Assembly (NCBI GenBank): GCA_017963805.1
Contig: JAGCTE010000024.1
Location: forward strand, 1-62,307
Source of the DNA: a bacterium
Lineage (GTDB): Bacteria > Auribacterota > UBA3054
Length of the DNA: 62,307 bases
Direction of reading: 5' to 3'
The notes under the pieces were generated by a model. The model made no database searches, had not been told where the DNA came from, and saw only the letters and a list, made by a program, of their open reading frames with translations. The position numbers were made by a program, and so were the translations under genes. Positions 8,121-18,798 of this stretch are shown here, in pieces (position 1 is the stretch's first letter; each line of letters opens with the position of its first letter).

Positions 8121-9323
8121 TTAGAGAAGATGTCCCATCTTCTCCGATTTAGTTTCCAGATAATGCCGGTTGTATTTGTTCGGCTTGGTCTTAAGGGGAA
8201 CTCTCTCCACTATCTCGAGTCCGTGCCCCTTGAGTCCGGCCAGTTTTTTCGGATTGTTGGTCATGAGCCTCATCTTCCTGACGCCTAGGTCGGCGAGCAT
8301 CTGCGCGCCGTATCCGTAGTCCCTCAAGTCGGGCGGGAAGCCCAAATGAATGTTCGCCTCCACGGTGTCCTCGCCCTTGTCCTGCAGGGCGTAGGCTTTG
8401 ATCTTGGAGGGCAGGCCGATTCCGCGCCCTTCCTGGCGCAGATAGACTATGACGCCGCGCCCTTCCTCGGCGATCTTCTGCATGGCCGCCTCGAGCTGCT
8501 CGCCGCAGTCGCAGCGGCTGGACCTCAAAGCGTCGCCCGTCAGGCATTCGGAATGCACCCTGACCAAAACGGGATCGTCGCCTTTTATTTCGCCCATCGT
8601 AAGGGCGAGGTGGTGCTGGGAATCTATTTTCGATTCGAAAAGATGGATCCTGAAATCGCCGAACTTGGTCGGGAGCGCGGCTTCCGCCGTCTCCTCGATC
8701 AGGCGCTCGTTTTGCTTGCGGTACTCTATGAGCTTCGCGACCGTGAAGATTTTCAGCCCGAGTTCCTCCGCCAAAACTTTAAGATCGTCGAGCCGCGCCA
8801 TTGTCCCGTCGTCCTTTAAGATCTCGCACAGGACTCCGCACGGCTTCTTGCCGGCCAGCCTCGCCAGATCGACCGCCGTCTCGGTGTGCCCGCTGCGTTT
8901 CAAAACTCCGCCGTTTTCCGCCCGAAGCGGGAAGATGTGCCCGGGGATCCCGAACTGCTCGCTCTTTGCGGAGTCGTCGCAGAACTGCCTTATGGTCTCG
9001 GCCCTGTCGTAAGCGGAGATGCCGGTCGTGGCGTTTTTAAGCGCGTCTATCGAGACCGTGAAAGCCGTCCCCAGCCTCGCGGTGTTGCGGGATACCATCA
9101 TGGGTATCCCGACTTTTTCAAGTTTCTCTTTTGTCGCCGGAAGGCAGACCAGCCCGCGCCCCCTTTTCACCATGAGGTTTATCGCCTCCGGGGTGACGCA
9201 CTCGGCCGCCATGATGAAGTCGCCTTCGTTCTCGCGGTCTTCGTCATCGGTCACTATGAGCATTCCGCCGCGGCGGATTATCTCGACAGCTTCCGGCGCT
9301 TCTGCAAAAACATCGTTCGGCAT
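8121..9323 (-). CDS. ribBA: Bifunctional 3,4-dihydroxy-2-butanone 4-phosphate synthase / GTP cyclohydrolase II
   Basis: A 400-residue fusion. The N-terminal half is Rib[12 protein letters not shown] at 26-36, [10 protein letters not shown] and [16 protein letters not shown]. The C-terminal half is Rib[21 protein letters not shown] with the three zinc cysteines near residue 255-270, then RQEGRGIGL and LTNNPKK. It supplies both precursors of riboflavin, GTP ring opening and the four-carbon unit. The ATG directly follows the stop of the upstream unknown gene. No FMN riboswitch is visible upstream of the run. Confidence 0.96.
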   Translation of the reverse strand: MPNDVFAEAPEAVEIIRRGGMLIVTDDEDRENEGDFIMAAECVTPEAINLMVKRGRGLVCLPATKEKLEKVGIPMMVSRNTARLGTAFTVSIDALKNATTGISAYDRAETIRQFCDDSAKSEQFGIPGHIFPLRAENGGVLKRSGHTETAVDLARLAGKKPCGVLCEILKDDGTMARLDDLKVLAEELGLKIFTVAKLIEYRKQNERLIEETAEAALPTKFGDFRIHLFESKIDSQHHLALTMGEIKGDDPVLVRVHSECLTGDALRSSRCDCGEQLEAAMQKIAEEGRGVIVYLRQEGRGIGLPSKIKAYALQDKGEDTVEANIHLGFPPDLRDYGYGAQMLADLGVRKMRLMTNNPKKLAGLKGHGLEIVERVPLKTKPNKYNRHYLETKSEKMGHLL

Positions 9324-9324
9324 T

Positions 9325-10020
9325 TTAGTTCTCGTCCTGGATGTCTATGTCCTTCATGCCCTTCATGGCTTCCTTCAGCTGCTCGGGATCCATGGCTTTC
9401 AGCTTGTCGACGACGGCGTTGTTGTCGATGCGGACGATGAATTTTCCACCCTCCAGCCAGCAGTCGACGACGTTAAGGTAATCAAGGGGCGCCTGCCCCA
9501 TGACTTTGAAGTAATAGTACTGCCTTAGGAAAGGAACTCTCCTGAGGTCGAAATTCACCTTGCCGTCCTTTTGGAGGATGCCCTCGATGATGGGCGGGAC
9601 CTCGCGGGAGAATTCGTCCTTGTAGGGTTTCTTCTTCTCGTTGAAGCCCATTATCTGGCGCAAAAGCGTGGCCAGCGTCACGCAGACGCAGGCGTAGGTG
9701 GCCCAATCCAGCGGCTCGTCGCCGCAGATGAAGTTGAAAGCCTTCTTCTGAGGAGTCCAGATCATTTTTTCGAATTCGAGCCTGCGCTTGGTGCTTTCCC
9801 TGCCGTCGGAATAGGAAACTTTCACTTCCACACCGTCCCTGCTAAGGTCGACGCTCGCCTTTTTGATGCCGTTCTTGCCGAAGAGGCATTCCTCTATGAA
9901 ATCGTTGACGGTCCCCTCCTTCACGGGGGCCTTCATGTCGCGCATGTTCTCGATCGCCTTCTCCATGACGGATTCCGTCACTTTCCCTTTGATGCCAGAG
10001 AAAAAATCTCCGATACCCAT
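9325..10020 (-). CDS. Uncharacterised 231-residue protein heading the riboflavin/nusB operon
   Basis: The ATG at 10020 is chosen because AAGGAG lies just upstream, giving [22 protein letters not shown] longer frame to 10131 would run through the promoter. The protein is soluble-looking, with a basic/hydrophobic N-terminal helix, a middle stretch [18 protein letters not shown], and an acidic C-terminus. I recognise no family. Related secreted-type signals are absent. Its position as first gene of a ten-gene leftward run, 1 nt from ribBA, suggests co-expression but says little about function. Confidence 0.75.
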   Translation of the reverse strand: MGIGDFFSGIKGKVTESVMEKAIENMRDMKAPVKEGTVNDFIEECLFGKNGIKKASVDLSRDGVEVKVSYSDGRESTKRRLEFEKMIWTPQKKAFNFICGDEPLDWATYACVCVTLATLLRQIMGFNEKKKPYKDEFSREVPPIIEGILQKDGKVNFDLRRVPFLRQYYYFKVMGQAPLDYLNVVDCWLEGGKFIVRIDNNAVVDKLKAMDPEQLKEAMKGMKDIDIQDEN

Positions 10021-10069
10021 GTAAAGTACTCCTTTTTTTCGCTTAAAATTTAAAGTAATAGTATTTTTT

Positions 10070-10078
10070 ATTATAGCA
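10070..10078 (-). promoter_or_regulatory. Extended -10 promoter for the leftward ten-gene run
   Basis: Read leftward this is TGCTATAAT, a perfect -10 with a TGn extension. The leader before the ATG at 10020 would be about 43 nt and contains the AAGGAG site. Downstream gene spacings of at most 10 nt allow one transcript down to the terminator near 1830. Confidence 0.7.
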
Positions 10079-10146
10079 TAATCGCCCTTCTTGGGATAAG
10101 CGCTTCCGCGGGCGCCGAAAAGCCGTCGCAAAGAGTCCGTTTTGCC

Positions 10147-10175
10147 TTGAATTTATCCCTGTTTTGTGGTAACAT
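10147..10175 (+). promoter_or_regulatory. Promoter of trpB
   Basis: TTGAAT at 10147-10152 and TAACAT at 10170-10175 have a 17-bp spacer, and TGG before the -10 makes it an extended -10 as well. The start would be near 10182, about 32 nt before the trpB ATG. Confidence 0.65.
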
Positions 10176-10213
10176 TCAGGAGATAATTATGTCTTGTTAA
10201 AAAAGGAGCAACA

Positions 10214-11440
<1,227 letters not shown>

Positions 11441-11461
11441 TAAACAATAAAGAGACGAACT

Positions 11462-11941
11462 ATGATCCGCAATTTTACCATCATCGCCTTGGCAGCCCTG
11501 ATCATGATCACAGGCTGCACCACCACTGAAAGACACGTAGGTTACGGAACGGCCATCGGCACCACTTTGGGCGCCGGCTTGGGCGCCGGCATCGGCGCCA
11601 TAATAGGCAATCAGGTCGGACACCCTGGCGCGGGCGTCGCCATCGGAAGCGGCATCGGCGCAGGCATCGGCGCCCTGGTTGGCGGCAGCACCGGCTACGC
11701 CACCGGCCAGGCCGAGGAAGCCAATGAGAAAGCCGACGCGGCCTTAGCCATCGCCCAGCAGACCCAGTACCAGCAGCAACAGCAGCAGTACACCACCGTG
11801 CCGGCCGCCACCATCGCCCCGGCCGCCCAGCAGGCCAGCAACGTTTACGCCTGCCCGCACTGCGGCAAGCTCGTGACCATCAACGTCAAAGGCCAGAGAG
11901 TCCGCTGCCCCTACTGCAACAACGACATCGTCGCCCAGTAA
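11462..11941 (+). CDS. Glycine-zipper lipoprotein with a C-terminal zinc ribbon
   Basis: The 159-residue product has a lipobox-like end of signal peptide (ALIMITGC, lipid-acceptor Cys near residue 19). Residues 25-80 are a run of GxxxG-rich helices (GTTLGAGLGAGIGAIIG, then GSGIGAGIGALVGG), typical of YmgG/OmpA-like glycine-zipper membrane-inserting motifs. A Gln-rich linker follows. The last 35 residues hold two CxxC pairs (ACPHCGK and CPYCNN), a rubredoxin-type zinc knuckle. A metal ribbon on a supposedly exported lipoprotein is odd. Function is unknown. It is followed by the fumarase gene after 2 nt. Confidence 0.8.
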   Translation: MIRNFTIIALAALIMITGCTTTERHVGYGTAIGTTLGAGLGAGIGAIIGNQVGHPGAGVAIGSGIGAGIGALVGGSTGYATGQAEEANEKADAALAIAQQTQYQQQQQQYTTVPAATIAPAAQQASNVYACPHCGKLVTINVKGQRVRCPYCNNDIVAQ

Positions 11942-11943
11942 TA

Positions 11944-12789
11944 ATGCGCGTCATTTCCCCCGCCGCGCTTGAAGAGGCGGTCTGCTACCTTTTGAAGAGC
12001 GCCTGCGTAACGCTGCCCGAAGGCGTGCGTCAGGCGCTTTCTCACGCTCAAAGCCGAAAGGACAACACCGAGCGCGCGCAAAAAGTCCTTGACCTCATCT
12101 GCGAGAACGCGAGATTGGCAGAATGCGAAAACCTTCCCGTCTGCCAGGACACCGGCTCCACCGTCATCTTCCTCGAGTGGGGATGCCAGGCCGTCCTCGA
12201 AAGCGGAACGATCCAGGAAGCCTGCGACAAAGGCGTGAGAAGAGCCGTTGAGGAAGCTTTCCTCAGGCGCTCCATCGTCAAAGACCCTCTTCTGAGAGTG
12301 AACACCGACGACAACACTCCCTCCCTTGTCACGATCATTCCCGCGGAGGGTGAAAAGGTGAAAGTGACCGTCCTTCCCAAAGGCGCCGGGTGCGAAAACA
12401 TGACGAAATTGAAAATGCTCCGCCCCGCTGACGGGAAAGAAGGGGTGAAGGAATTCATCCTCGAAGCCGTCAAAAGTTCCGGCGGCAACGCCTGCCCGCC
12501 CCTGGTGGTCGGCGTCGGGATCGGCGGAGACGGCTCCAAGGCCCCCACGCTCTCCAAAAAGGCCCTTTTGAGGGAGATCGGGCACAGGAACCCTGATCCC
12601 TATTACGCGGCCTTTGAAGAAGAGCTGAAGGCCGAACTGAACGAAACGGGCCAAGGCCCCCTTGGCTTGGGCGGCTCCCCCACAGTTTTGGACCTTTTCA
12701 TCGAATCTGCCCCCTGCCACATCGCGAGCCTGCCGGTGGCGGTCTCCCTCAACTGCCACGCCGCCCGCTGCGCCTCAAAAGAGCTGTAA
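11944..12789 (+). CDS. Class I fumarate hydratase (or L-tartrate dehydratase-type), alpha subunit
   Basis: A 281-residue protein matching the alpha subunit of two-subunit iron-sulfur fumarases. The probable [4Fe-4S] ligands are C67 (LPVCQDTG), C184 (GGNACPPLVVGVGIGGDG) and C258 (SAPCHIASLPVAV). In the one-chain or two-chain class I enzymes these three cysteines hold the cluster that hydrates fumarate to malate. The beta subunit normally lies just downstream, but here the next feature is a terminator, so it must be elsewhere or be missing. Tartrate dehydratase cannot be excluded by sequence alone. Confidence 0.88.
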   Translation: MRVISPAALEEAVCYLLKSACVTLPEGVRQALSHAQSRKDNTERAQKVLDLICENARLAECENLPVCQDTGSTVIFLEWGCQAVLESGTIQEACDKGVRRAVEEAFLRRSIVKDPLLRVNTDDNTPSLVTIIPAEGEKVKVTVLPKGAGCENMTKLKMLRPADGKEGVKEFILEAVKSSGGNACPPLVVGVGIGGDGSKAPTLSKKALLREIGHRNPDPYYAAFEEELKAELNETGQGPLGLGGSPTVLDLFIESAPCHIASLPVAVSLNCHAARCASKEL

Positions 12790-12808
12790 TTCAAGCGAAA
12801 TTAACCGC

Positions 12809-12843
12809 AAAAAAAGACGCGCCGAATGGCGCGTCTTTTTTTT
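12809..12843. terminator. Bidirectional intrinsic terminator
   Basis: A stem GACGCGCC/GGCGCGTC with loop GAAT is flanked by an A-run and a run of nine T residues. It closes the rightward trpB transcript and the leftward argG-SUMF1 operon. Confidence 0.9.
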
Positions 12844-12858
12844 GGCTTCGCTAAGATA

Positions 12859-14108
12859 TCAGAACATGTTTATGACGAAGCGGAAGCCGTAGTCGCTGTA
12901 GGTGCTGCCGCTCATGGGGGCGCGGCGGTACGGTATGCGGCAGTCGCTGGCGTTGCTGGTGTAGCTCCCGGCTCTCCTGGTGCGGCCGTTGTTGCCGTTT
13001 CTCGAGCCGACGGGATCCACAGTCGTCGTATTCAGCTGCGCTTTCGTAAGCCCGTAGTTGTTGTTGAAATTGTCCAAGGTCCATTCCCAAACGTGGCCGT
13101 GCATATCGTAGAGGCCCATAAGGCTGGGCTTTTTCAAACCAACTTCGTGCAGCGTTCCGCCGGCGTTGCCGGCGTACCAGCCAAGCTCGTCGAGATTATG
13201 GTCCTTTCTGTTGCTGTCGTAAAGGGAGCGGGGGCTTCCGTCGTTCCAGACGCCGGATTCGAGAAAAGTCCCGTCGCCCCTGCTGCGGCAGGCCATCTCC
13301 CACTGCGCCTCGGTGGGAAGGTCTATGTGGAGGACGTTGTCAAACCTTCCGCGGAAGTGGCCTATAACGCTGTCGTGGTCCACGATGTGATCGGTGTCCG
13401 AAGGCCAGGTGGCGCCCTTGTTGGCTCCCCTGAGAGCATCGTAGCCAATGCCGGTCTTGGGGATGCAGGAGAAGCTGTTGGTGTTGCCGAATATCCTGTC
13501 GTACTGAGCTACCGTCGTCGTGAAGATGGAAATGTAAAAGATCTTGGTCTCTTCCACCGAATGAAGCGGTTCCGAGGCAAAGTAGGCTGTTCCCGGCCAG
13601 TCGTTGGTGGAGCCCATCAGGAAGGTCCCGGGCATGATCTTTCTGAACCACATCTGGCTGGTCTTGCTGGCGGATCCCACCGCGATGGTTGTGTCGTTGG
13701 TGCTGTCTGCGTAGGAGTAAGTCCAATGGTCAAGGTCGAGGACCAAATATTCGGGATCGTCGAACACTTCCTCCACCGCCAAAGCGATCTTCATGTCGCT
13801 TATGCTGGTGTTTGGGAACTGATCGTAGGCGTCCCAGACCACTTTTTTGTGGCCCGCGCCGATGGCGATGCCGCCGGCTCCGTCGCCCTCGAGGTACCTC
13901 AGGCGGAAGCTTTCGCCTTCGCCGATCTTGCCGTAGAGGATTATGTTGAACACCGGTTCTTCCTGCTCGCTCTGCAGAACGTAATCGATGTCGACTTTGC
14001 CGTTCCAGGGCCAGCGCTGATGGCAGGTTACGCTTACGGCGGAATTGCCGAAGCAGAACGAAGAGAGGGCGAAGACCGCCAGGAGAATAATTTTTTGAGC
14101 GTTCGTTT

Positions 14109-14112
<4 letters not shown>
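12859..14112 (-). CDS. Secreted SUMF1/FGE-like domain protein (tandem paralog 3)
   Basis: The 417-residue product has a signal peptide, then an N-terminal beta-rich module starting CHQRWPWNGKVDIDY. From about residue 165 to the end it is a formylglycine-generating-enzyme-like (SUMF1) domain: PGTFLMGSTNDWPG, LPTEAQWEMACRSRGDG, LYDMHGHVWEWTLD, GFRFVINMF. Where true FGEs have two active-site cysteines in a GGSY-C-x4-C region, this one reads AGSYTSNASDC, so only the second cysteine is kept. Sulfatase-activating function is therefore unlikely; binding or an unrelated enzyme role is possible. It is the last gene of the argG run and overlaps the previous paralog by 4 nt. Confidence 0.87.
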
Positions 14113-15362
<1,250 letters not shown>

Positions 15363-15390
15363 ATATTGTGCCTCTCTTTTTTATTTCTGG

Positions 15391-16650
15391 TTAAGGGTGC
15401 AGCAAAACGAGCCGCGTTCCGTAATCGGCGTACGTCGTATTGGCGCTGGCTTGGTTGCGGCGCGCGCTGCGGCATTCCACGGGAGTATTGCTGTAGCTTC
15501 CGCAGCGGCGCACGTTCCTGATGTTCGGGGCGGGCTTTCTGCCAACCGGATCGATCGTGAGGCCGGCCAATTGGGACGAGGTCAGACCGTAGTAGTTGTC
15601 GTGCCAGTCGATGCACCATTCCCAAACGTTGCCGTGCATGTCGTAAAGGCCCATAAAGTTCGGTTCTTTCAACCCGACTTCGTGGGAGACGCCGCCGGAG
15701 TTGCCTTGGTACCAGGCGACCTTGTCGAGATTATTGTCAGTCACGCCGTCGGCGGAATCGTAAGGGCTGCCGTTGTTCCAGCACATATCCCCCAGGAACG
15801 TGCCGTCGCCTTTGCTGCGGCAAGACAACTCCCACTGCCCTTCCGTCGGCACATCGATGATCACGCTGTTGCCCGCTTTGGCGCGCAAACGGCCGAGGAA
15901 GCTGTCCGGATCCACCCTGCGGTCGGTCTTTGTGGGCCAGGTGGCGCCCGCAACGGTCCCCCTGATGTTTCCGTAGCTCAAACGCGTTTTGGGAAGGCAG
16001 GAGGCGCTTGCGGTCCCGGAATCTATCCTTGCGAACTGCGCCTCGGTCAGCTCGAAGATGCCGATATAAAAGCCTTTCGTTATCGAGACCTCGTGGCGGG
16101 TTTCGGTTCTCTTGCTGCTAAAGTCAGGGTTGAAGTAGCTCCAGTCGTTCGAAAACGAGCCCATATAATAAATCGCGGGCTCGATCCTTCTGAACCAGAT
16201 CTCGCTGATCTTGCTGTCGGATCCTTCCGAAACCGTGGCCTGGTTGGTGCTGGACGCGTAGGAGAAAGTGTAATCGTCGAGGTCGAGTATAAGATACTCG
16301 GCCGCACTCGTCACATCCCTGGCCGCCAGGGCGACTTTAACGCCGCTCAATCTGGCGTCCGGAAACATGCCGGAGGCGTCCCATATAGTCCTTTTTCTGC
16401 CGGCGCCCAAAACGATCCCGGAGGCTCCGTCGCCTTCCAATCCGGTCAGGGTGAAGTTCTCGCCTTCCCCAACTTTCCCGTAAAACTTCACGTCGAAGAC
16501 CGCTTCGGGAGCGGAACTGTTCAGCGCGTATTCTATCTCGACCTTGCCGTCCCAGGGCCAGCGCTGATGGCAGGTCAGGCCTTCAACGGTCCCTGAAAAG
16601 GCGCGCGCGCAAAAAAGTACGCTGAGTATGACAAGACAGACGCTTCTCAT
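15391..16650 (-). CDS. Secreted SUMF1/FGE-like domain protein (tandem paralog 1)
   Basis: The first of the three tandem paralogs, 419 residues: signal peptide ending near AFSG, CHQRWPWDGKVEIEY module, and a SUMF1 domain with PAIYYMGSFSNDWSY, VPTEGQWELSCRSKGDG, LYDMHGNVWEWCIDW and YGTRLVLLHP. The active-site-like stretch reads RRCGSYSNTPVEC. It follows the PEP-CTERM gene by 20 nt. In all three, the N-terminal QRWPW module is as conserved as the SUMF1 part, suggesting that both act together outside the cytoplasm. Confidence 0.87.
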   Translation of the reverse strand: MRSVCLVILSVLFCARAFSGTVEGLTCHQRWPWDGKVEIEYALNSSAPEAVFDVKFYGKVGEGENFTLTGLEGDGASGIVLGAGRKRTIWDASGMFPDARLSGVKVALAARDVTSAAEYLILDLDDYTFSYASSTNQATVSEGSDSKISEIWFRRIEPAIYYMGSFSNDWSYFNPDFSSKRTETRHEVSITKGFYIGIFELTEAQFARIDSGTASASCLPKTRLSYGNIRGTVAGATWPTKTDRRVDPDSFLGRLRAKAGNSVIIDVPTEGQWELSCRSKGDGTFLGDMCWNNGSPYDSADGVTDNNLDKVAWYQGNSGGVSHEVGLKEPNFMGLYDMHGNVWEWCIDWHDNYYGLTSSQLAGLTIDPVGRKPAPNIRNVRRCGSYSNTPVECRSARRNQASANTTYADYGTRLVLLHP

Positions 16651-16670
16651 CTATGCTTTAAAAATTTTTC

Positions 16671-17477
16671 CTAAGCTCTTTTCCTTAAGGCGCAAAAGGC
16701 CGCCAAAACAAGAAGCGCGCACTGCGACAGCGGCTCCGGCAGGATCTTGATGACGGGCTGGGCGCATTCCATGGCGTAGGTCTTCGTGCCGGCTTCGTTC
16801 TTGATCTCGTAGGCAAGCGTGTAGGTCACGACGGAAGGCACTTCCTCGCTAAGGTAATCCCAAGTGAAGGTCCCCTGCCCGTCCACCGCGCTATCGTAAA
16901 GATCGTACGACGTAGGAACGGCCTCGTGGGAGATCGTCCGGACCTTGATCACCCTGTCCTCGCCTTCGGCCCAGTGCGAGTCGTAAACGATGCCGTCCGT
17001 GGTCAGAAGCGTCAGCTTGTTGCCGGGAGCGGTCCCAACCGTATCGAGATCGAAGTCGCCGGAAAAAGTTCCCTCGTCCTGCAATGTGGAAGCCAAACGG
17101 GCCCTGACGGAGTCCTCTTCTATGATCTGTCCTTCGCTGTAGGTGGTGTGCGTAAGAATGAAGTCCTCGTTCAGATCGACGTTGTCGATGAAATAATCCC
17201 ACTTGTTGCTGACCGTTTTGTCGTCATCCGTGAGCTCGGCGATCCTGTAATAGTCGCCGCTCGTCACGCCTTGCGCCGAAAGGACCGTTTCCCTTTCGGT
17301 CTCGTGGGCCCAGCCGGTGCTCATGATGATGGGATCATCGGCTTTCAGATCGACAGTCGTGATCTCACGGGTGTCGCAGGAGAACGAATCCGACCAGAGG
17401 ATCTCGTACTCGGCGCGGACCGGAAGCGCAGAACTGAGCGCAAAGAGGAGCGCGATAACAAACGTTTTTCTGATCAT
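16671..17477 (-). CDS. PEP-CTERM-like exported protein of unknown function
   Basis: I use ATG 17477 (MIRKTFVIALLFALSSALPVRA, a clear signal peptide) with AGGAGG just upstream; an in-frame TTG at 17489 is less likely. The mature part is acidic and beta-like, with no recognised domain. The C-terminus is a PEP-CTERM-type tail: PEP, then a hydrophobic stretch LSQCALLVLAAFCAL, then RKRA. In the families where this was described, the tail is cut by an exosortase during export to the surface or extracellular matrix. No exosortase gene is in the window. It sits between argG and the SUMF1 trio. Confidence 0.82.
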   Translation of the reverse strand: MIRKTFVIALLFALSSALPVRAEYEILWSDSFSCDTREITTVDLKADDPIIMSTGWAHETERETVLSAQGVTSGDYYRIAELTDDDKTVSNKWDYFIDNVDLNEDFILTHTTYSEGQIIEEDSVRARLASTLQDEGTFSGDFDLDTVGTAPGNKLTLLTTDGIVYDSHWAEGEDRVIKVRTISHEAVPTSYDLYDSAVDGQGTFTWDYLSEEVPSVVTYTLAYEIKNEAGTKTYAMECAQPVIKILPEPLSQCALLVLAAFCALRKRA

Positions 17478-17485
17478 AGACCTCC

Positions 17486-18727
17486 TCAATATTCGGTTAC
17501 CTGCCCGGCCTTCGCCATGGAGCGCGCTTCCACGCTCTGTATCTCGGCGAAGCCCTGGGAGCTCGCGGGGTTCAAGCCCTTGCTGGCTTCCATGGAAGCG
17601 TCCGCCTCGAAGTAGAGGCTGGCCTTGACGCCGGTCAGGGACTGGAAGAAGATGTTGCCTTTGTAAAGGCCGACTTTGACTTTGCCGGTGGCTTTGGCGG
17701 CGAAGGTGTCAACGGCTGCGAAAGCCGCCTTCGTGGCCAGGTCATAGTAGCGGCCGTCGTAGATCTGCACCGCGATGAAGCGGGAAAGACGATCGAACAT
17801 GGTGGTGGCGCGCTTGTCAAGGATAGCGTGGTAGACGTAGCGCAGGGATCTTCCCAAGAGCTCCATGCCCGGGGCTTCGTAGACGCCGCGGCTCTTGGTG
17901 CCGATGATGCGGTTCTCAAGCGCGTGGCTCATGCCGACGCCGTTTCTTCCGCCCACTTCGTTGGCCTTGACCAGAAGGTCGAAGGGTTTCAGCTTCTCGC
18001 CGTTGATGGCCACGGGTCGTCCTTCCTTGAATTCTATTTCGACGCTCTCTATCTTGTTGGGGGCCTGCATGGGCCAGACGCCCATGGTCGGCTCGACGAT
18101 CGTCATGGCGGTCTCCATGCTCTCAAGGTCTTCCGCCTCGTGCGAGAGGCCGGCCACGTTGCAGTCGGTGGAGTAGCGCTTCTTGCCGCCCGGGAAGGCG
18201 ATGATGCCGTGCTTGGCAAGGTATTCGCACATTTGCGTGCGGCCCGGGAATTCTTTCAGAAGCAGCGCGTCGCGCCAGGGAGCGTAGACGGTCATCTTCG
18301 GCGCGAACTGGTTGGTGTATCTTTCGAACCTCATCTGGTCGTTGCCTCTTCCCGTGGCGCCGTGCACCAGAATGTCGATGCCGCGCTTCTTCATTTCCTG
18401 GACGAGTTTTTTGACGGTCACCGCGCGGCCGATGCCGGTGGAGTTCCAGTAGCCGCCGTCGTAGGTGGCTTCCGCCATGATCGTCTTGAAGCAGGCTTCC
18501 GCCATCTCTTTCTTGACGTCCACTATGACGGTCTTGACGCCGCAGGGCGCCATCTTCTTCGCCACGTCGCGGATGTCCTTTTCGTCCGGCTGGCCGAGGT
18601 CAGCCGTGAAGCAGAGGACATTCGCCCCCGCTTCCCTTAAGCGTACGGAAATGGTTTTGCTGTCCAGTCCGCCGGACACGCAGACGCCCAGTTTTTTGCC
18701 TTTCAGATCGTTGACGGTCAGTGCCAT
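17486..18727 (-). CDS. argG: Argininosuccinate synthase
   Basis: A 413-residue enzyme of arginine synthesis that ligates citrulline and aspartate using ATP. The N-terminal KLGVCVSGGLDSKTISVRL is the PP-loop with SGGxDS, and STGIGRAVTVKK, GATGRGNDQMRFE and AFPGGKKRYSTDCN follow. It resembles the longer ArgG type, since some of these motifs differ from the compact 400-residue form. argH is not adjacent. The gene starts a leftward run into surface proteins, an odd pairing that may reflect only read-through. AAAGGAG precedes the ATG. Confidence 0.93.
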   Translation of the reverse strand: MALTVNDLKGKKLGVCVSGGLDSKTISVRLREAGANVLCFTADLGQPDEKDIRDVAKKMAPCGVKTVIVDVKKEMAEACFKTIMAEATYDGGYWNSTGIGRAVTVKKLVQEMKKRGIDILVHGATGRGNDQMRFERYTNQFAPKMTVYAPWRDALLLKEFPGRTQMCEYLAKHGIIAFPGGKKRYSTDCNVAGLSHEAEDLESMETAMTIVEPTMGVWPMQAPNKIESVEIEFKEGRPVAINGEKLKPFDLLVKANEVGGRNGVGMSHALENRIIGTKSRGVYEAPGMELLGRSLRYVYHAILDKRATTMFDRLSRFIAVQIYDGRYYDLATKAAFAAVDTFAAKATGKVKVGLYKGNIFFQSLTGVKASLYFEADASMEASKGLNPASSQGFAEIQSVEARSMAKAGQVTEY

Positions 18728-18760
18728 ATGTTTCTCCTTTAAATATTAGATTGTTTTATT

Positions 18761-18769
18761 ATTATATCA
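18761..18769 (-). promoter_or_regulatory. Extended -10 promoter for argG
   Basis: Read leftward TGATATAAT, a consensus -10 with TGn extension. The leader would be about 27 nt and carries AAAGGAG before the ATG at 18727. Confidence 0.65.
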
Positions 18770-18798
18770 AAACAAGGGTGTATTTCCAACCATATATT

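Noticed and set aside
10189..10200. A three-codon mini-ORF (ATG TCT TGT TAA) before trpB, with AGGAG upstream, suggesting a leader peptide.
   Set aside because: The expected transcription start near 10182 would cut off most of its ribosome site, and it has no tryptophan codons or attenuator stem-loops.
10021..10213. A possible FMN riboswitch before the ribBA-containing operon.
   Set aside because: The leader is only about 43 nt and A/T-rich, too short for the conserved FMN aptamer.
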